The notes under the pieces were generated by a model that worked only from the letters and a program-made list of their open reading frames with translations, was not told the DNA's origin and did not search any database. From the NCBI RefSeq assembly GCF_000955955.1, contig NZ_JYJG01000134.1:1-51617 (forward strand): 51,617 nucleotides of DNA. Reading direction: 5' to 3'. Source of the stretch: Lentzea aerocolonigenes. Lineage in GTDB: Bacteria > Actinomycetota > Actinomycetes > Mycobacteriales > Pseudonocardiaceae. Positions 31,299 through 40,363 of this stretch are shown here, one piece after another. Every line of letters begins with the position of its first letter. The first letter of the stretch is position 1. Position numbers and translations under genes: made by a program.

Positions 31299-31351
31299 CG
31301 ATGAAGGGCGCCTTCATCCACCCCTGACGTGGATGAAGGCGCCCTTCGTCG
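31299..31351. terminator. Strong bidirectional terminator
   Basis: A perfect 19-base stem: 31303-31321 pairs with 31329-31347 around a 7-base loop, with four further pairs beyond one mismatch. It lies between convergent DUF2550 and adenosyltransferase genes and can serve both. Confidence 0.85.
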
Positions 31352-31355
31352 TTCG

Positions 31356-31928
31356 CTAGGCGTTCTCGCCGGGCTGCCAGAGGACGTCGCCGTCCGGGTT
31401 CGCCACCCTGGCCAGGATGAAGAGCAGGTCCGACAGCCGGTTCAGGTACTTCGCCGTGAGCACGTTGGTGTGCTCGGCGTCGGCCTCGATGAGCGACCAC
31501 GCACGCCGTTCCGCGCGGCGGGCGATGGTGCGGGCCTGGTGCAGGAGGGCGGCGCCGGGGGTGCCGCCGTTCAGGATGAACGAGTCGAGCTTGCCCAACC
31601 GCTCGTTGAACGTGTCGCAGTAGCCCTCCAGGCGGTCCACGTAGGCCTGGGTGATGCGCAGCGGCGGGTACTTCGGGTCCGGCACGATCGGCGTGCAGAG
31701 GTCCGCTCCGACGTCGAAGAGGTCGTTCTGCACCTTGCGCACGACCTCGAAGACGTCAGGGGCCAGCTGACCGAGCGCGAGGGCCACGCCGAGCGCCGCG
31801 TTGGTCTCGTCGACGTCCGCGTACGCCTCGATGCGAGGCGAGGTCTTGGGGACGCGCGAGAAGTCGCCGAGGCCGGTCGTGCCGTCGTCGCCGACCCGCG
31901 TGTAGATCTTCGTGAGATGTACCGCCAT
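31356..31928 (-). CDS. Cob(I)alamin adenosyltransferase, PduO type
   Basis: A 190-residue enzyme that transfers adenosyl from ATP to cob(I)alamin, giving adenosylcobalamin. It has the ATP-binding N-terminus TKIYTRVGDDGTTGLGD and the RTIARRAERR motif. It corresponds to Rv1314c in mycobacteria. Start at ATG giving MAVHLTKIY, 10 bases after the SDR stop, so the two are probably cotranscribed. A likely client, the mutase at 34.9 kb, is nearby. Confidence 0.93.
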   Translation of the reverse strand: MAVHLTKIYTRVGDDGTTGLGDFSRVPKTSPRIEAYADVDETNAALGVALALGQLAPDVFEVVRKVQNDLFDVGADLCTPIVPDPKYPPLRITQAYVDRLEGYCDTFNERLGKLDSFILNGGTPGAALLHQARTIARRAERRAWSLIEADAEHTNVLTAKYLNRLSDLLFILARVANPDGDVLWQPGENA

Positions 31929-31938
31929 GACCGGCACT

Positions 31939-32754
31939 CTAGGAGATCCACCCGGAGGTCAGCTTCTGCACGGCCGAGCCGTCGAGGTCGGCGAGCTTCA
32001 CGCCGTTGAACTGCCGAGCCCAGTCGGACGTCTGCACGCGGAACGGCGGCTGCTCGGCGGTGAGGGCCTCCATGATCGTCGCGGCGGCCTCGTCGGGCGT
32101 CTGGGCGCCGGAGAACGACGTGGAAGTGCGGCCCACGTAGGCCTTGAGCTGCGGTGCGTACGGGCCTGCCGCTTCGAAGACGGTTTCGACGTCCACGCCC
32201 ACGTTGGCGACGAACTCGCTGGCCACGGCGCCGGGCTCCACGACGGTGACGGTCACGCCGTGCTGGGCGGCGACCGGCGCGAGGCTCTCCATCATGCCCT
32301 CGACCGCGAACTTGGCCGCGCAGTATGCCTCGTTGAACGGCTGGCCCACGACGCCGCCGACGCTCGTCACGGTGATCAGGCGGCCGCGTGCGGCGCGCAG
32401 GTGCGGCATCGCGGCCTTGGTGACCTGCACCACGCCGAAGAAGTTGGTCTCCATGACCTTGCGGAAGTTGTCGACCGAGTCGGTCTCGACCGTGCCGATG
32501 TGGCCGGCGCCCGCGTTGTTGACCACGGCGTCGAGGCGGCCGTAGTCGCGGATCACGCCGTCGATCGCGGCGGTGATGGAGTCGCCGTCGGTCACGTCGA
32601 GCTGGCGGACGTCGATGTCCGGGCTCGCGGCGCGCAGGGCGTCGGCACGGGAGGTGTCGCGCATCGTGGCCACGACCTGGTGACCGGCCTCGGCGGCCTG
32701 GACCGCGGCGGAGAGACCGATGCCGGACGACGTGCCGGTGATCAGGACGATCAT
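31939..32754 (-). CDS. Short-chain dehydrogenase/reductase
   Basis: A 271-residue classical SDR: NAD(P)-binding TGTSSGIG at the N-terminus, NNAG, and the catalytic Ser with YCAAK. The start is set by GAGGAG before ATG (MIVLITG). Substrate unknown. Divergent from a MarR regulator across two matching operator-like sites, so it is probably the regulated target. Confidence 0.9.
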   Translation of the reverse strand: MIVLITGTSSGIGLSAAVQAAEAGHQVVATMRDTSRADALRAASPDIDVRQLDVTDGDSITAAIDGVIRDYGRLDAVVNNAGAGHIGTVETDSVDNFRKVMETNFFGVVQVTKAAMPHLRAARGRLITVTSVGGVVGQPFNEAYCAAKFAVEGMMESLAPVAAQHGVTVTVVEPGAVASEFVANVGVDVETVFEAAGPYAPQLKAYVGRTSTSFSGAQTPDEAAATIMEALTAEQPPFRVQTSDWARQFNGVKLADLDGSAVQKLTSGWIS

Positions 32755-32778
32755 GATGCTCCTCAGTTCATGTCCATA

Positions 32779-32831
32779 ATAGTTATTGACATGAACTAGT
32801 ATGCCTCGCAATAGTTCATGACGTCAACTAT
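32779..32831. promoter_or_regulatory. Twin MarR-type operators
   Basis: Two copies of TAGTT-N9-AACTA, at 32780-32798 and 32812-32830, with centres 32 bases (about three helical turns) apart. The first is flanked by a wider TTCATGTC/GACATGAA pair. They lie between the divergent SDR and MarR genes, in a locally AT-rich segment. Confidence 0.65.
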
Positions 32832-32841
32832 GATGCTCGTC

Positions 32842-33249
32842 ATGGACAAGGTCAGCTCGGAGGTCGTGTCGCTGCTCGCGCGGATCGTGCAGCGCTACAC
32901 CAAGGAGTACGAGCAGGCCGCCGCTGCGCAGGACCTGACGTCCGTTCAGGCAAAGGTGCTGGTGGCGCTGGACGAGCCGCAGCCGATGCACTGGATCGCC
33001 GACAAGCTCGGATCCGAGCGGTCCAACGTCACCGGGATCATCGACCGGCTGCAGGCACGCGGGCTGGTGGAACGGCGGCCCGGTGAGCAGGACCGGCGGG
33101 TGAAGTACATCGTCGCCACGGACGAGGGGCAGCGGCTGGCCCGGGAGTTCCAGGCCGCGCTGCAGTTCGCGGCAGAACCGCTCGCCTCGCTGGGCGCGGC
33201 TGATCGTCGTCAACTGAGGGATCTGTTGCAGCGCATGCTGAGTGACTAG
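32842..33249 (+). CDS. MarR-family regulator
   Basis: A 135-residue winged-helix protein: MHWIADKLGSERSNVTGIIDRL (recognition helix) and a wing RRPGEQDRRVKYI, flanked by dimerisation helices. Four in-frame ATGs exist from 32818 on. I chose the last, giving MDKVSSEVVS, because earlier ones fall inside the operator. Likely represses the divergent SDR gene and itself. Confidence 0.88.
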   Translation: MDKVSSEVVSLLARIVQRYTKEYEQAAAAQDLTSVQAKVLVALDEPQPMHWIADKLGSERSNVTGIIDRLQARGLVERRPGEQDRRVKYIVATDEGQRLAREFQAALQFAAEPLASLGAADRRQLRDLLQRMLSD

Positions 33250-33278
33250 GTCTGTGCGCAGGTACGTAGGATTGCCGC

Positions 33279-34541
33279 GTGAGCGAGCATTTCCGAGTAC
33301 ACGGTGGCGCACGTCTGGTCGGCGAGGTTGATGTCGTCGGCGCCAAGAACAGCGTCCTCAAGCTGATGGCCGCTGCTCTGCTCGCGGAGGGCACAACAAC
33401 CCTCACTAACTGCCCCGACATCCTCGACGTGCCGCTGATGGCGGACGCGTTGCGCAGCCTCGGGTGCGAGGTCGAGCTCGAAGGTGACGTGGCGCGGATC
33501 ACGACGCCGCAGGAGCTCAGCTACCACGCGGACTCCGAGGCGATGGGCAAGCTGCGGGCGTCGATCTGCGTGCTGGGGCCGCTGGTCGGCCGGTGCAAGC
33601 GCGCGGTCGTGGCGTTGCCGGGTGGTGACGCGATCGGCTCGCGGCCGCTCGACATGCACCAGAGCGGGCTGGAGAAGCTCGGCGCCAAGACGTGGATCGA
33701 GCACGGTTGCATCGTCGCCGAGGCCGAGGGGCTGCACGGCGCGCAGATCTGGCTCGACTTCCCGAGCATGGGCGCCACCGAGAACATCCTGATGGCGGCC
33801 GTGCTGGCCAACGGCACGACGGTGATCGACAACGCCGCGCGCGAGCCCGAGATCGTCGACCTGTGCCTGATGCTCACGCAGATGGGCGCGAAGATCGAGG
33901 GCGCGGGCACGTCCACGCTGACGGTGCACGGCGTGACTGAGCTCAAGCCGACCGAGCACCGCGTGATCGGCGACCGGATCGTTGGCGCCACCTGGGGTTT
34001 CGCCGCCGTCATGACGCGCGGCGACGTGCGCGTGCGCGGCGTGAACCCGCACCACCTCGACCTGGTGCTGGAGAAGCTGCGCATGGCGGGCGCCGAGGTG
34101 ACCGTCTACGAGGGCGAGGACGAGGGTTTCCGCGTCGTCATGGACGGGCGGCCCAAGGCGGTCGACTTCGTGACGCTGCCGTACCCCGGTTTCGCCACGG
34201 ACAACCAGCCGTTCGCGATCGCGCTGTCGGCTGTCTCCGAAGGCACGTCGATGATCACCGAGAACCTGTTCGAGGCGCGGTTCCGGTTCATCGACGAGAT
34301 GATCCGGCTCGGGGCCGACGCGCGCACGGACGGTCACCACGCGGTGATCCGCGGCGTCGAGCAGCTGTCGAGCGCACCGGTCTGGGCTTCGGACATTCGC
34401 GCTGGTGCCGGGCTCGTGCTGGCCGGTCTGTGCGCGGACGGGGCCACCGAGGTCTACGAGATCTTCCACATCGAGCGCGGTTACCCTGGGTTCGTGGAAA
34501 ACCTCCGCAAGCTCGGTGCCGACGTGGAGCGCGTCAGCTAG
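33279..34541 (+). CDS. murA: UDP-N-acetylglucosamine 1-carboxyvinyltransferase
   Basis: A 420-residue enzyme catalysing the first committed step of peptidoglycan synthesis. The active-site loop reads [15 protein letters not shown]: the usual Cys is Asp117, as in mycobacteria, which is known to confer fosfomycin insensitivity. The [16 protein letters not shown]-terminus is typical. GTG start. Its TAG stop shares CTAG with the convergent small gene. Confidence 0.96.
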   Translation: MSEHFRVHGGARLVGEVDVVGAKNSVLKLMAAALLAEGTTTLTNCPDILDVPLMADALRSLGCEVELEGDVARITTPQELSYHADSEAMGKLRASICVLGPLVGRCKRAVVALPGGDAIGSRPLDMHQSGLEKLGAKTWIEHGCIVAEAEGLHGAQIWLDFPSMGATENILMAAVLANGTTVIDNAAREPEIVDLCLMLTQMGAKIEGAGTSTLTVHGVTELKPTEHRVIGDRIVGATWGFAAVMTRGDVRVRGVNPHHLDLVLEKLRMAGAEVTVYEGEDEGFRVVMDGRPKAVDFVTLPYPGFATDNQPFAIALSAVSEGTSMITENLFEARFRFIDEMIRLGADARTDGHHAVIRGVEQLSSAPVWASDIRAGAGLVLAGLCADGATEVYEIFHIERGYPGFVENLRKLGADVERVS

Positions 34542-34825
34542 GTCTTCAGCACGAGCCGCGCGTTCGCGACGTCCGCCGGGAACACCATCACCCGGTACGG
34601 CGCGTGCCGCGAACGCGTGGCGCGCACCCCGTTCGCCTTCAGCTTCCGCACGAGGACGTTCGCGGCCTCCTCCGTGGGCACGATCGCGACCTCGCTCAAC
34701 AACCCGAAGTCCGAGCCGTCCAGATCCGGCACGGCCCGCTTGTCGTTGCCCACGAAGTACCTCAACGCCAGAGCCAGCAGTCCGAGCACCCCGAACACGA
34801 CCACTGCCTGGTAAATCGCCGTCAC
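34538..34825 (-). CDS. Small membrane protein, DUF2007-like
   Basis: A 95-residue protein with an N-terminal membrane helix (about 5-23, [20 protein letters not shown]) and a small alpha/beta domain ([38 protein letters not shown]) similar to DUF2007 signal-transducer-like domains. GTG start. Converges on murA with a shared CTAG stop. Role unknown. Confidence 0.75.
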   Translation of the reverse strand: MTAIYQAVVVFGVLGLLALALRYFVGNDKRAVPDLDGSDFGLLSEVAIVPTEEAANVLVRKLKANGVRATRSRHAPYRVMVFPADVANARLVLKT

Positions 34826-34926
34826 CCCTTCATCATGCTCTTGCGGTCACGATTCAGTGAGCAAGCGCACGCGCAGCAATGGTTACCGGCCAGTACGCTC
34901 CGATGAACGACATGTGGGAGGTTGCT

Positions 34927-36921
34927 GTGCCGTACCCAGCTGACCGTGAGCGCGACCGCCCCTGGGTGATGCGGACGTACGCGGGTCACTCGTCGGCCGC
35001 GGCTTCCAACGCGCTCTACCGCCGCAACCTCGCGAAGGGCCAGACGGGGTTGTCGGTGGCGTTCGACCTGCCGACGCAGACCGGTTACGACCCGGACGAC
35101 GAGCTCGCGAAGGGCGAGGTCGGCAAGGTCGGCGTGCCGATCAGCCACATCGGCGACATGCGGCAGCTCTTCGACCAGATCCCGCTCGCCGGCGCCAACA
35201 CGTCGATGACGATCAACGCGACGGCCATGTGGCTGCTCGCCATGTACGTCACCGTGGCGGAGGAGCAGGGCGCGGACCCGTCGACGCTGGCCGGCACCAC
35301 GCAGAACGACATCATCAAGGAGTACCTGTCCCGCGGCACTTACGTGTTCCCGCCGGGACCGTCGCTGCGGCTGATCACCGACATGGTCGCGTGGACCGTG
35401 TCGAACGTGCCCAAGTGGAACCCGATCAACATCTGCAGCTACCACCTCCAGGAGGTCGGCGCGACGCCGGCGCAGGAGGTCGCGTACGCGATGTGCACGG
35501 CGATCGCGGTCCTCGACTCGGTGCGCGACTCCGGCCAGGTGCCGGTCGAGAAGTTCGGTGAGGTCGTCGCCCGCATTTCCTTCTTCGTGAACGCCGGTGT
35601 GCGGTTCATCGAGGAGATGTGCAAGATGCGCGCGTTCGCCCAGCTGTGGGACGAGATCACGCTGGAGCGCTACGGCGTCGAGAACCCGAAGCACCGCCGG
35701 TTCCGCTACGGCGTGCAGGTCAACTCGCTGGGTCTCACCGAAGCCCAGCCGGAGAACAACGTCCAGCGCATCGTGCTGGAGATGCTCGCGGTGTCCTTGT
35801 CACGCAACGCCCGTGCCCGCGCGATCCAGCTTCCCGCGTGGAACGAGGCGCTCGGCCTGCCGCGTCCGTGGGACCAGCAGTGGGCCCTGCGCATGCAGCA
35901 GGTCCTGGCCTACGAGACGGACTTGCTGGAGTACGACGACATCTTCGACGGCTCGCCGGTGATCGAGGCGAAGGTGAACGAGATCCTCGCCGGTGCGCGC
36001 GAGGAGATCGACCGCGTGCAGGCGATGGGCGGTGCCGTCGCGGCCGTCGAGTCCGGCTACATGAAGTCTCAGCTGGTGTCGTCGCTGGCGGACCGCCGTC
36101 GTCGCGTCGAGTCCGGCGAGGAGATCGTCGTCGGTGTCAACAAGTTCGACACCACCGAGCCGTCGCCTCTGCAGGCCGAGGGCGCCAACGCGATCGAGAC
36201 CATCGACCCGATCGTCGAGATGCACGCGGTCGAGGCGATCCAGCAGTGGCGCGCTTCCCGTGACAACGCCGCGGTTGCCGCGGCTCTGGATTCGTTGCGC
36301 GAGGCCGCGAAGACCGACCAGAACCTCGTCGAGGTGACGCTGGCTTGTGCGCGTGCCGGCGTGACGACCGGTGAGTGGTCGCAGGCGCTGCGTGAGACGT
36401 TCGGCGAATACCGTGCGCCCACAGGCGTTTCCGGTGCTTCGGCCTCGGGTGAGGCCGGCTCGGAGATCGCACGCGTGCGGGACCGGGTGCGCGGGACAGG
36501 CGAGGAGATCGGCGAGCGGCTGCGCATGCTGGTCGGCAAGCCGGGTCTCGACGGCCACTCCAACGGCGCCGAGCAGGTCGCCGTGCGTGCCCGCGACGTC
36601 GGCTTCGAGGTCGTCTACCAGGGCATTCGCCTCACGCCGTCGCAGATCGTGGCCGCGGCCGTGCAGGAGGACGTGCACGTCGTCGGCCTCTCGATCCTGT
36701 CCGGCTCGCACCTCGAAGTCGTGCCCGCGGTGGTCGACGGACTGCGCGAGGCCGGTGCCGGTGACATCCCGGTGATCGTCGGCGGCATCATCCCGCCGGA
36801 CGACGCTTTGAAGCTGCGTGAGCGCGGTGTGGCGCGGGTGTTCACGCCCAAGGACTACGAGCTGACCGAGATCATGGACGAGATCGTCACCGTGATCCGC
36901 GAGGTGCATTCCTTGGCCTAG
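34927..36921 (+). CDS. meaA: Ethylmalonyl-CoA mutase, adenosylcobalamin-dependent (MeaA)
   Basis: A 664-residue mutase with the catalytic domain and the B12 domain in one chain. The N-terminus RTYAGHSSAAASNALYRRNL and GLSVAFDLPTQTGYD resemble Streptomyces MeaA / ethylmalonyl-CoA mutase rather than methylmalonyl-CoA mutase. The C-terminal B12 domain has GKPGLDGHSNGAEQVAV, with the lower-ligand His. GTG start after GGGAGG; earlier in-frame ATGs lack a site. It acts in the ethylmalonyl-CoA pathway; crotonyl-CoA carboxylase/reductase is not in the window. Confidence 0.92.
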   Translation: MPYPADRERDRPWVMRTYAGHSSAAASNALYRRNLAKGQTGLSVAFDLPTQTGYDPDDELAKGEVGKVGVPISHIGDMRQLFDQIPLAGANTSMTINATAMWLLAMYVTVAEEQGADPSTLAGTTQNDIIKEYLSRGTYVFPPGPSLRLITDMVAWTVSNVPKWNPINICSYHLQEVGATPAQEVAYAMCTAIAVLDSVRDSGQVPVEKFGEVVARISFFVNAGVRFIEEMCKMRAFAQLWDEITLERYGVENPKHRRFRYGVQVNSLGLTEAQPENNVQRIVLEMLAVSLSRNARARAIQLPAWNEALGLPRPWDQQWALRMQQVLAYETDLLEYDDIFDGSPVIEAKVNEILAGAREEIDRVQAMGGAVAAVESGYMKSQLVSSLADRRRRVESGEEIVVGVNKFDTTEPSPLQAEGANAIETIDPIVEMHAVEAIQQWRASRDNAAVAAALDSLREAAKTDQNLVEVTLACARAGVTTGEWSQALRETFGEYRAPTGVSGASASGEAGSEIARVRDRVRGTGEEIGERLRMLVGKPGLDGHSNGAEQVAVRARDVGFEVVYQGIRLTPSQIVAAAVQEDVHVVGLSILSGSHLEVVPAVVDGLREAGAGDIPVIVGGIIPPDDALKLRERGVARVFTPKDYELTEIMDEIVTVIREVHSLA

Positions 36922-36938
36922 CGGCCTAGATTCGGGGC

Positions 36939-37697
36939 ATGGTCGACGTTGCGCGTGAGGGCTCGGTTGTCCGCATCACGATGAACCGCGCGGCGAAGCG
37001 CAATGCGCTCTCCGCCGAGCACCTGACCGAGTTGCTGGAGGCGTTCCGGGAGGCCGGTTCGTCCGACGCGGCCGGCATCGTGCTGGCTGCCGAGGGGCCG
37101 GTTTTCAGTGCTGGGCACGACTTCGCGGATGTGCACGCCCGTGACGAAGAGGGCGTGCGGCTGCTGCTGGAGCTGTGCACGGTGCTGATGAGGACCATTC
37201 AGGCCGTGCCGCAGGTCGTGATCGCGCGCGTGCAGGGGTTGGCGACGGCTGCCGGGTGCCAGCTGGTGGCGTCGTGCGATCTCGCGGTGGCCTCGCTGGA
37301 CGCCGGATTTGCCTTGCCCGGTGGGAAAGCCGGGTGGTTCTGCCACACGCCCGCGGTGCCGGTCGCGCGGTCGGTGGGGCGCAAGCGGTTGATGGAGATG
37401 GTGCTCACCGGGGACGTCGTGGACGCTGCGACGGCCGTGGAGTGGGGTCTGATCAACCGCGCGGTGCCGGCCGCGGAGCTCGATGAGGCCGTTGACGAGT
37501 TGCTGGCGCGGGCCACGAGGGGCAGCCGGGCGTCGAAGGCCGTGGGCAAGCGGACGATCTACGCGCAGCTGGACCGGCCGGAGGCCGACGGCTACGAGAT
37601 CGCGCTGGCCGTCATGGCCGAGACGTCGCAGTCCCCGTCAGCCAAAGAGGGGCGGGCGTCGTTCCTGGAGAAGCGGCCGCCCGTGTGGCCCGACTAG
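36939..37697 (+). CDS. Enoyl-CoA hydratase/isomerase family protein
   Basis: A 252-residue crotonase-fold protein. The first oxyanion loop is FSAGHDFADV and the second GLATAAGCQLVASCDLAV. Where active hydratases have Glu (GGGCEL), it has Gln (AAGCQL), so hydration may be lost; ECHDC3-like proteins share this look. It is 17 bases after meaA, so it probably shares its transcript and acts on a CoA thioester. Overlaps the convergent XRE gene by 86 bases. Confidence 0.88.
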   Translation: MVDVAREGSVVRITMNRAAKRNALSAEHLTELLEAFREAGSSDAAGIVLAAEGPVFSAGHDFADVHARDEEGVRLLLELCTVLMRTIQAVPQVVIARVQGLATAAGCQLVASCDLAVASLDAGFALPGGKAGWFCHTPAVPVARSVGRKRLMEMVLTGDVVDAATAVEWGLINRAVPAAELDEAVDELLARATRGSRASKAVGKRTIYAQLDRPEADGYEIALAVMAETSQSPSAKEGRASFLEKRPPVWPD

Positions 37698-38466
37698 TCG
37701 CGAGAAGGCTCAACGCGTCGGCGTTCGGGCCCGGCTCGGCCCGGTAGATCACGAGGAACTGGCCGGGTGCCTCGCGGACGTCGAACGAGTGGTAGTCGAG
37801 CTTCAGCGGGCCGACCGCGGGATGCACGAACTCCTTGGCGTCCTGGGTCTTCCCGCGCACCTCGTGCTGCTCCCACAGCTGTTCGAACACCGGGTGCCGG
37901 TTGAGCTCGGCCACCATCTGCCGCAGGCGCGGCGATTTCGGGTCGGCCGTGCCGCGCAGGTGTGCGACGGTGCTCTGGGCCACCCAGTGCCAGCGCGGGT
38001 AGAAGCTCGTGGCGGCCGGGTCGAGGAACGTCATCCTGGCGGCGTTGTCGGCCGGGGTGAACGGCTCGTACAGGGCTTCGGCCAGCGGGTTCACGGCGAG
38101 GATGTCGAGCAGCGAGTTCATCACGAACGCCGGCATGTCGTGCATTCCGCTGATGAGCTGCCTCAGTTCGGGGCTCACGACGTCCGGTGCGTGGCCCTCG
38201 TCGGCGACGACTCCGGCCAGGCGGTGCAGGTGGTTTCGCGCGTCGGTGTCGAGCCTGAGCGCGCGGCTGAGCGCGTCCAGGACCTGGGCCGACGGGTTGG
38301 TCTCGCGGCCCTGTTCGAGGCGGGCGTAGTAGTCGGCGCTGACGCCCGCCAGGACGGCGACTTCTTCTCTGCGCAGGCCCTTGACCTTGCGCTGGGTGTG
38401 GCTGGGCAGGCCCGCGTCCTCGGGATTGACGCGGGCGCGGTGGGCCTTCAGGAACTCGCCGAGCAC
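37612..38466 (-). CDS. XRE regulator with MmyB-like ligand-binding domain
   Basis: A 284-residue regulator. HTH at about 10-70 ([24 protein letters not shown]), then an MmyB/MLTR ligand-binding domain (FVMNSLLDILAVNPLAEALYEPF, PRLRQMVAELNRHPVFEQLW). GTG start 2 bases after a GGAG. Divergent from an SDR gene with operator-like repeats between, a common actinobacterial pairing. The C-terminus overlaps the convergent enoyl-CoA hydratase-like gene by 86 bases, and its last 25 residues are poorly conserved in style. Confidence 0.88.
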   Translation of the reverse strand: MLGEFLKAHRARVNPEDAGLPSHTQRKVKGLRREEVAVLAGVSADYYARLEQGRETNPSAQVLDALSRALRLDTDARNHLHRLAGVVADEGHAPDVVSPELRQLISGMHDMPAFVMNSLLDILAVNPLAEALYEPFTPADNAARMTFLDPAATSFYPRWHWVAQSTVAHLRGTADPKSPRLRQMVAELNRHPVFEQLWEQHEVRGKTQDAKEFVHPAVGPLKLDYHSFDVREAPGQFLVIYRAEPGPNADALSLLATSRATRAAASPGTTPAPLWLTGTATSRP

Positions 38467-38503
38467 GTCTCCGAGGTTATTCGGCCGCGCGGACTTCTGC
38501 CCG

Positions 38504-38530
38504 GGTGTGCCACACCTAGGGAAAAGGTGT
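38504..38530. promoter_or_regulatory. Operator-like half sites between XRE and SDR genes
   Basis: GGTGTG-C-CACACC is a perfect palindrome at 38504-38516, and a third half site GGTGT follows at 38526-38530, in the 102-base gap between the divergent regulator and its likely target. Probable binding site of the XRE regulator. Confidence 0.55.
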
Positions 38531-38568
38531 CCTGGCTGGCGCTGTTTCCGCTGGTCATCGTTGTGGAC

Positions 38569-39267
38569 ATGAGCAAAGTCGTGTTGATCAGTGGAGCTTC
38601 CAGCGGCATTGGCGAGGCCACGGCCCGTGTGCTGGCCGAGGCAGGGCATCAGGTGTTCCTCGGGGCGCGGCGGGAGGACCGGCTGGCTGCGTTGGCTGCC
38701 GAGATCGGTGGTGCCCACGCGCCGCTGGACGTGACCTCGCGCGAGTCCTTCCAGTCCTTTGTGGACGCTGCGGTCGAGAGGTACGGGCGGGTGGACGTCC
38801 TGGTGAACAACGCGGGCGTGATGCCGTTGTCCCTCGTGGAGTCGCTGAAGGTCGACGAGTGGGACCGGATGCTCGACGTGAACGTGCGTGGCGTGCTGTA
38901 CGGGATCGCCGCGGTGCTGCCCCGGTTCACCGATGGCGGTCACGTCGTCAACGTCGCCTCGATCGCCGCTCATCTGGTCGTGCCCACGGCCGCGGTGTAC
39001 TGCGCGACGAAGTACGCGGTGCGGGCGCTGTCCGAGGGACTGCGGCAGGAGCGCACCGACCTGCGGGTCACCGTGATCTCGCCCGGTGTCACGGAGTCCG
39101 AGCTGGCGGACACCATCACGGAGGACTACGCGACGTCGATGATGGCGGAGTACCGCAAGATCGCGCTGCCGGCCTCTGCCATCGGTGACGCCATCAGGTA
39201 CGCGATCTCACAGCCCGCCGAGGTCGACGTCAACGAGATCGTGGTGCGGCCGGTGGCGCAGCGCTAG
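38569..39267 (+). CDS. Short-chain dehydrogenase/reductase
   Basis: A 232-residue SDR: SGASSGIGEATA coenzyme loop, NNAG, and the catalytic Ser with YCATK. Start ATG giving MSKVVLISG. Target of the divergent XRE regulator by context. Its TAG stop shares CTAG with the convergent membrane protein gene. Substrate unknown. Confidence 0.9.
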   Translation: MSKVVLISGASSGIGEATARVLAEAGHQVFLGARREDRLAALAAEIGGAHAPLDVTSRESFQSFVDAAVERYGRVDVLVNNAGVMPLSLVESLKVDEWDRMLDVNVRGVLYGIAAVLPRFTDGGHVVNVASIAAHLVVPTAAVYCATKYAVRALSEGLRQERTDLRVTVISPGVTESELADTITEDYATSMMAEYRKIALPASAIGDAIRYAISQPAEVDVNEIVVRPVAQR

Positions 39268-39671
39268 GCCCCGGTCGTCGAGCCCGGCCGGAGGATCATC
39301 AGCACCGTCACGGTGGCCCACAACAGGTTGAAGAGGCCTGTGTACATCGCCAGGTGCTCGACGTCGTCGGACTTCAGCGCCTTCTCCTGGCCGGGCAGGA
39401 TTTTGAGGGCCAGCACGAACGCGGCGGCGGTGGTGAGCGCGATCGACACGATCACCCAGGGGTGGCCGGTCACGCCCATCACGCCGGCCGTCGCGAAGCC
39501 GAAGACCGGTACCGAGATGCCGATGAGGGCGTAGACGCGGCAGATCCGGTGCAGGAGCTCTGGGTTGCCGTCGTCGCGGACGGCTTTGGGGAACATGCTG
39601 GCGGCCACGGTGACCGGGCCGATGGCGATGATCGCGGCCAGGACGTGCAGCGAGAGGAACAGCTTGCTCAC
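39264..39671 (-). CDS. DUF2269-type integral membrane protein
   Basis: A 135-residue protein with four membrane segments, starting MSKLFLSLHVLAAIIAIGPV, typical of DUF2269. GTG start preceded by GAGGG and overlapping the DJ-1 gene's stop as GTGA, so it is cotranscribed with it. Function unknown. Confidence 0.8.
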   Translation of the reverse strand: MSKLFLSLHVLAAIIAIGPVTVAASMFPKAVRDDGNPELLHRICRVYALIGISVPVFGFATAGVMGVTGHPWVIVSIALTTAAAFVLALKILPGQEKALKSDDVEHLAMYTGLFNLLWATVTVLMILRPGSTTGA

Positions 39672-40258
39672 GCGGCCCTCCAGGCGGTGCCGCGGCGTTC
39701 GTGGGCGAAGAGGGTTTCGACTTCGAGCGCTTTCTGGGCGCCGACCTCGCGTTCCACCAGGTAGAGGCCCAGGTCGACGCCGGAGGTCACGCCGGCGGCG
39801 GTCACGAGGTCGCCGTCGTCGACAATTCGCGCGCGGACGGCGTTGACGCCCATGGACTCCAGCGCGCGCAGGCCGAGGTGGTTGGTGGTCGCGGTGCGAC
39901 CGCCGATCAACCCCGCCATCGCCAGCACCAAGGACCCGCCGCACACGGTCGCGACCGTCAGCCCGGGCGTGTCGAGCGCTTGTTCCATCGGCCCGGCGAG
40001 GGTGCCGGCGGCTGCGGCCAGCAACGGGACGATCTCGTCCTCCGCAACACCCGCAGCACCTGGGACCAGCACGATTCCTGGTCGTTCCGGATCGAGTGCG
40101 GCTGTTGCCTTCAGCGACAACCGCGCACCGCTCTCCACTTCACGCGGGCCTTCCGCGGTCACCAGTTCGGCGTGGATTCCGCCTGCTGTCAGCGTCTCGT
40201 ACGGCCCGATCGCATCCAACGGGTCGAACCCGTCGAACAACACCACCTGAGCGAGCAT
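39668..40258 (-). CDS. DJ-1/PfpI family protein
   Basis: A 196-residue protein of the DJ-1/PfpI fold. The nucleophile elbow is ATVCGGSLVLAMAGLI with the expected Cys, followed by TTNHLGL. The start (MLAQVVLFDGFDPLDAIGP) is fixed by GGAGGG. Similar genes are often annotated as isonitrile hydratase or glutamine amidotransferase-like; the activity here is not certain. Divergent from a GlxA-type regulator with a related domain. Confidence 0.87.
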   Translation of the reverse strand: MLAQVVLFDGFDPLDAIGPYETLTAGGIHAELVTAEGPREVESGARLSLKATAALDPERPGIVLVPGAAGVAEDEIVPLLAAAAGTLAGPMEQALDTPGLTVATVCGGSLVLAMAGLIGGRTATTNHLGLRALESMGVNAVRARIVDDGDLVTAAGVTSGVDLGLYLVEREVGAQKALEVETLFAHERRGTAWRAA

Positions 40259-40363
40259 CCGCCCTCCTTCGTCTGTGATCACGACGGTAGGAGCCACGCG
40301 AGCCGGCGAGAACTGGCTGGAATGCCATGTTCCAACGGATTCTCGCCAGCTACGGTGGACGTC

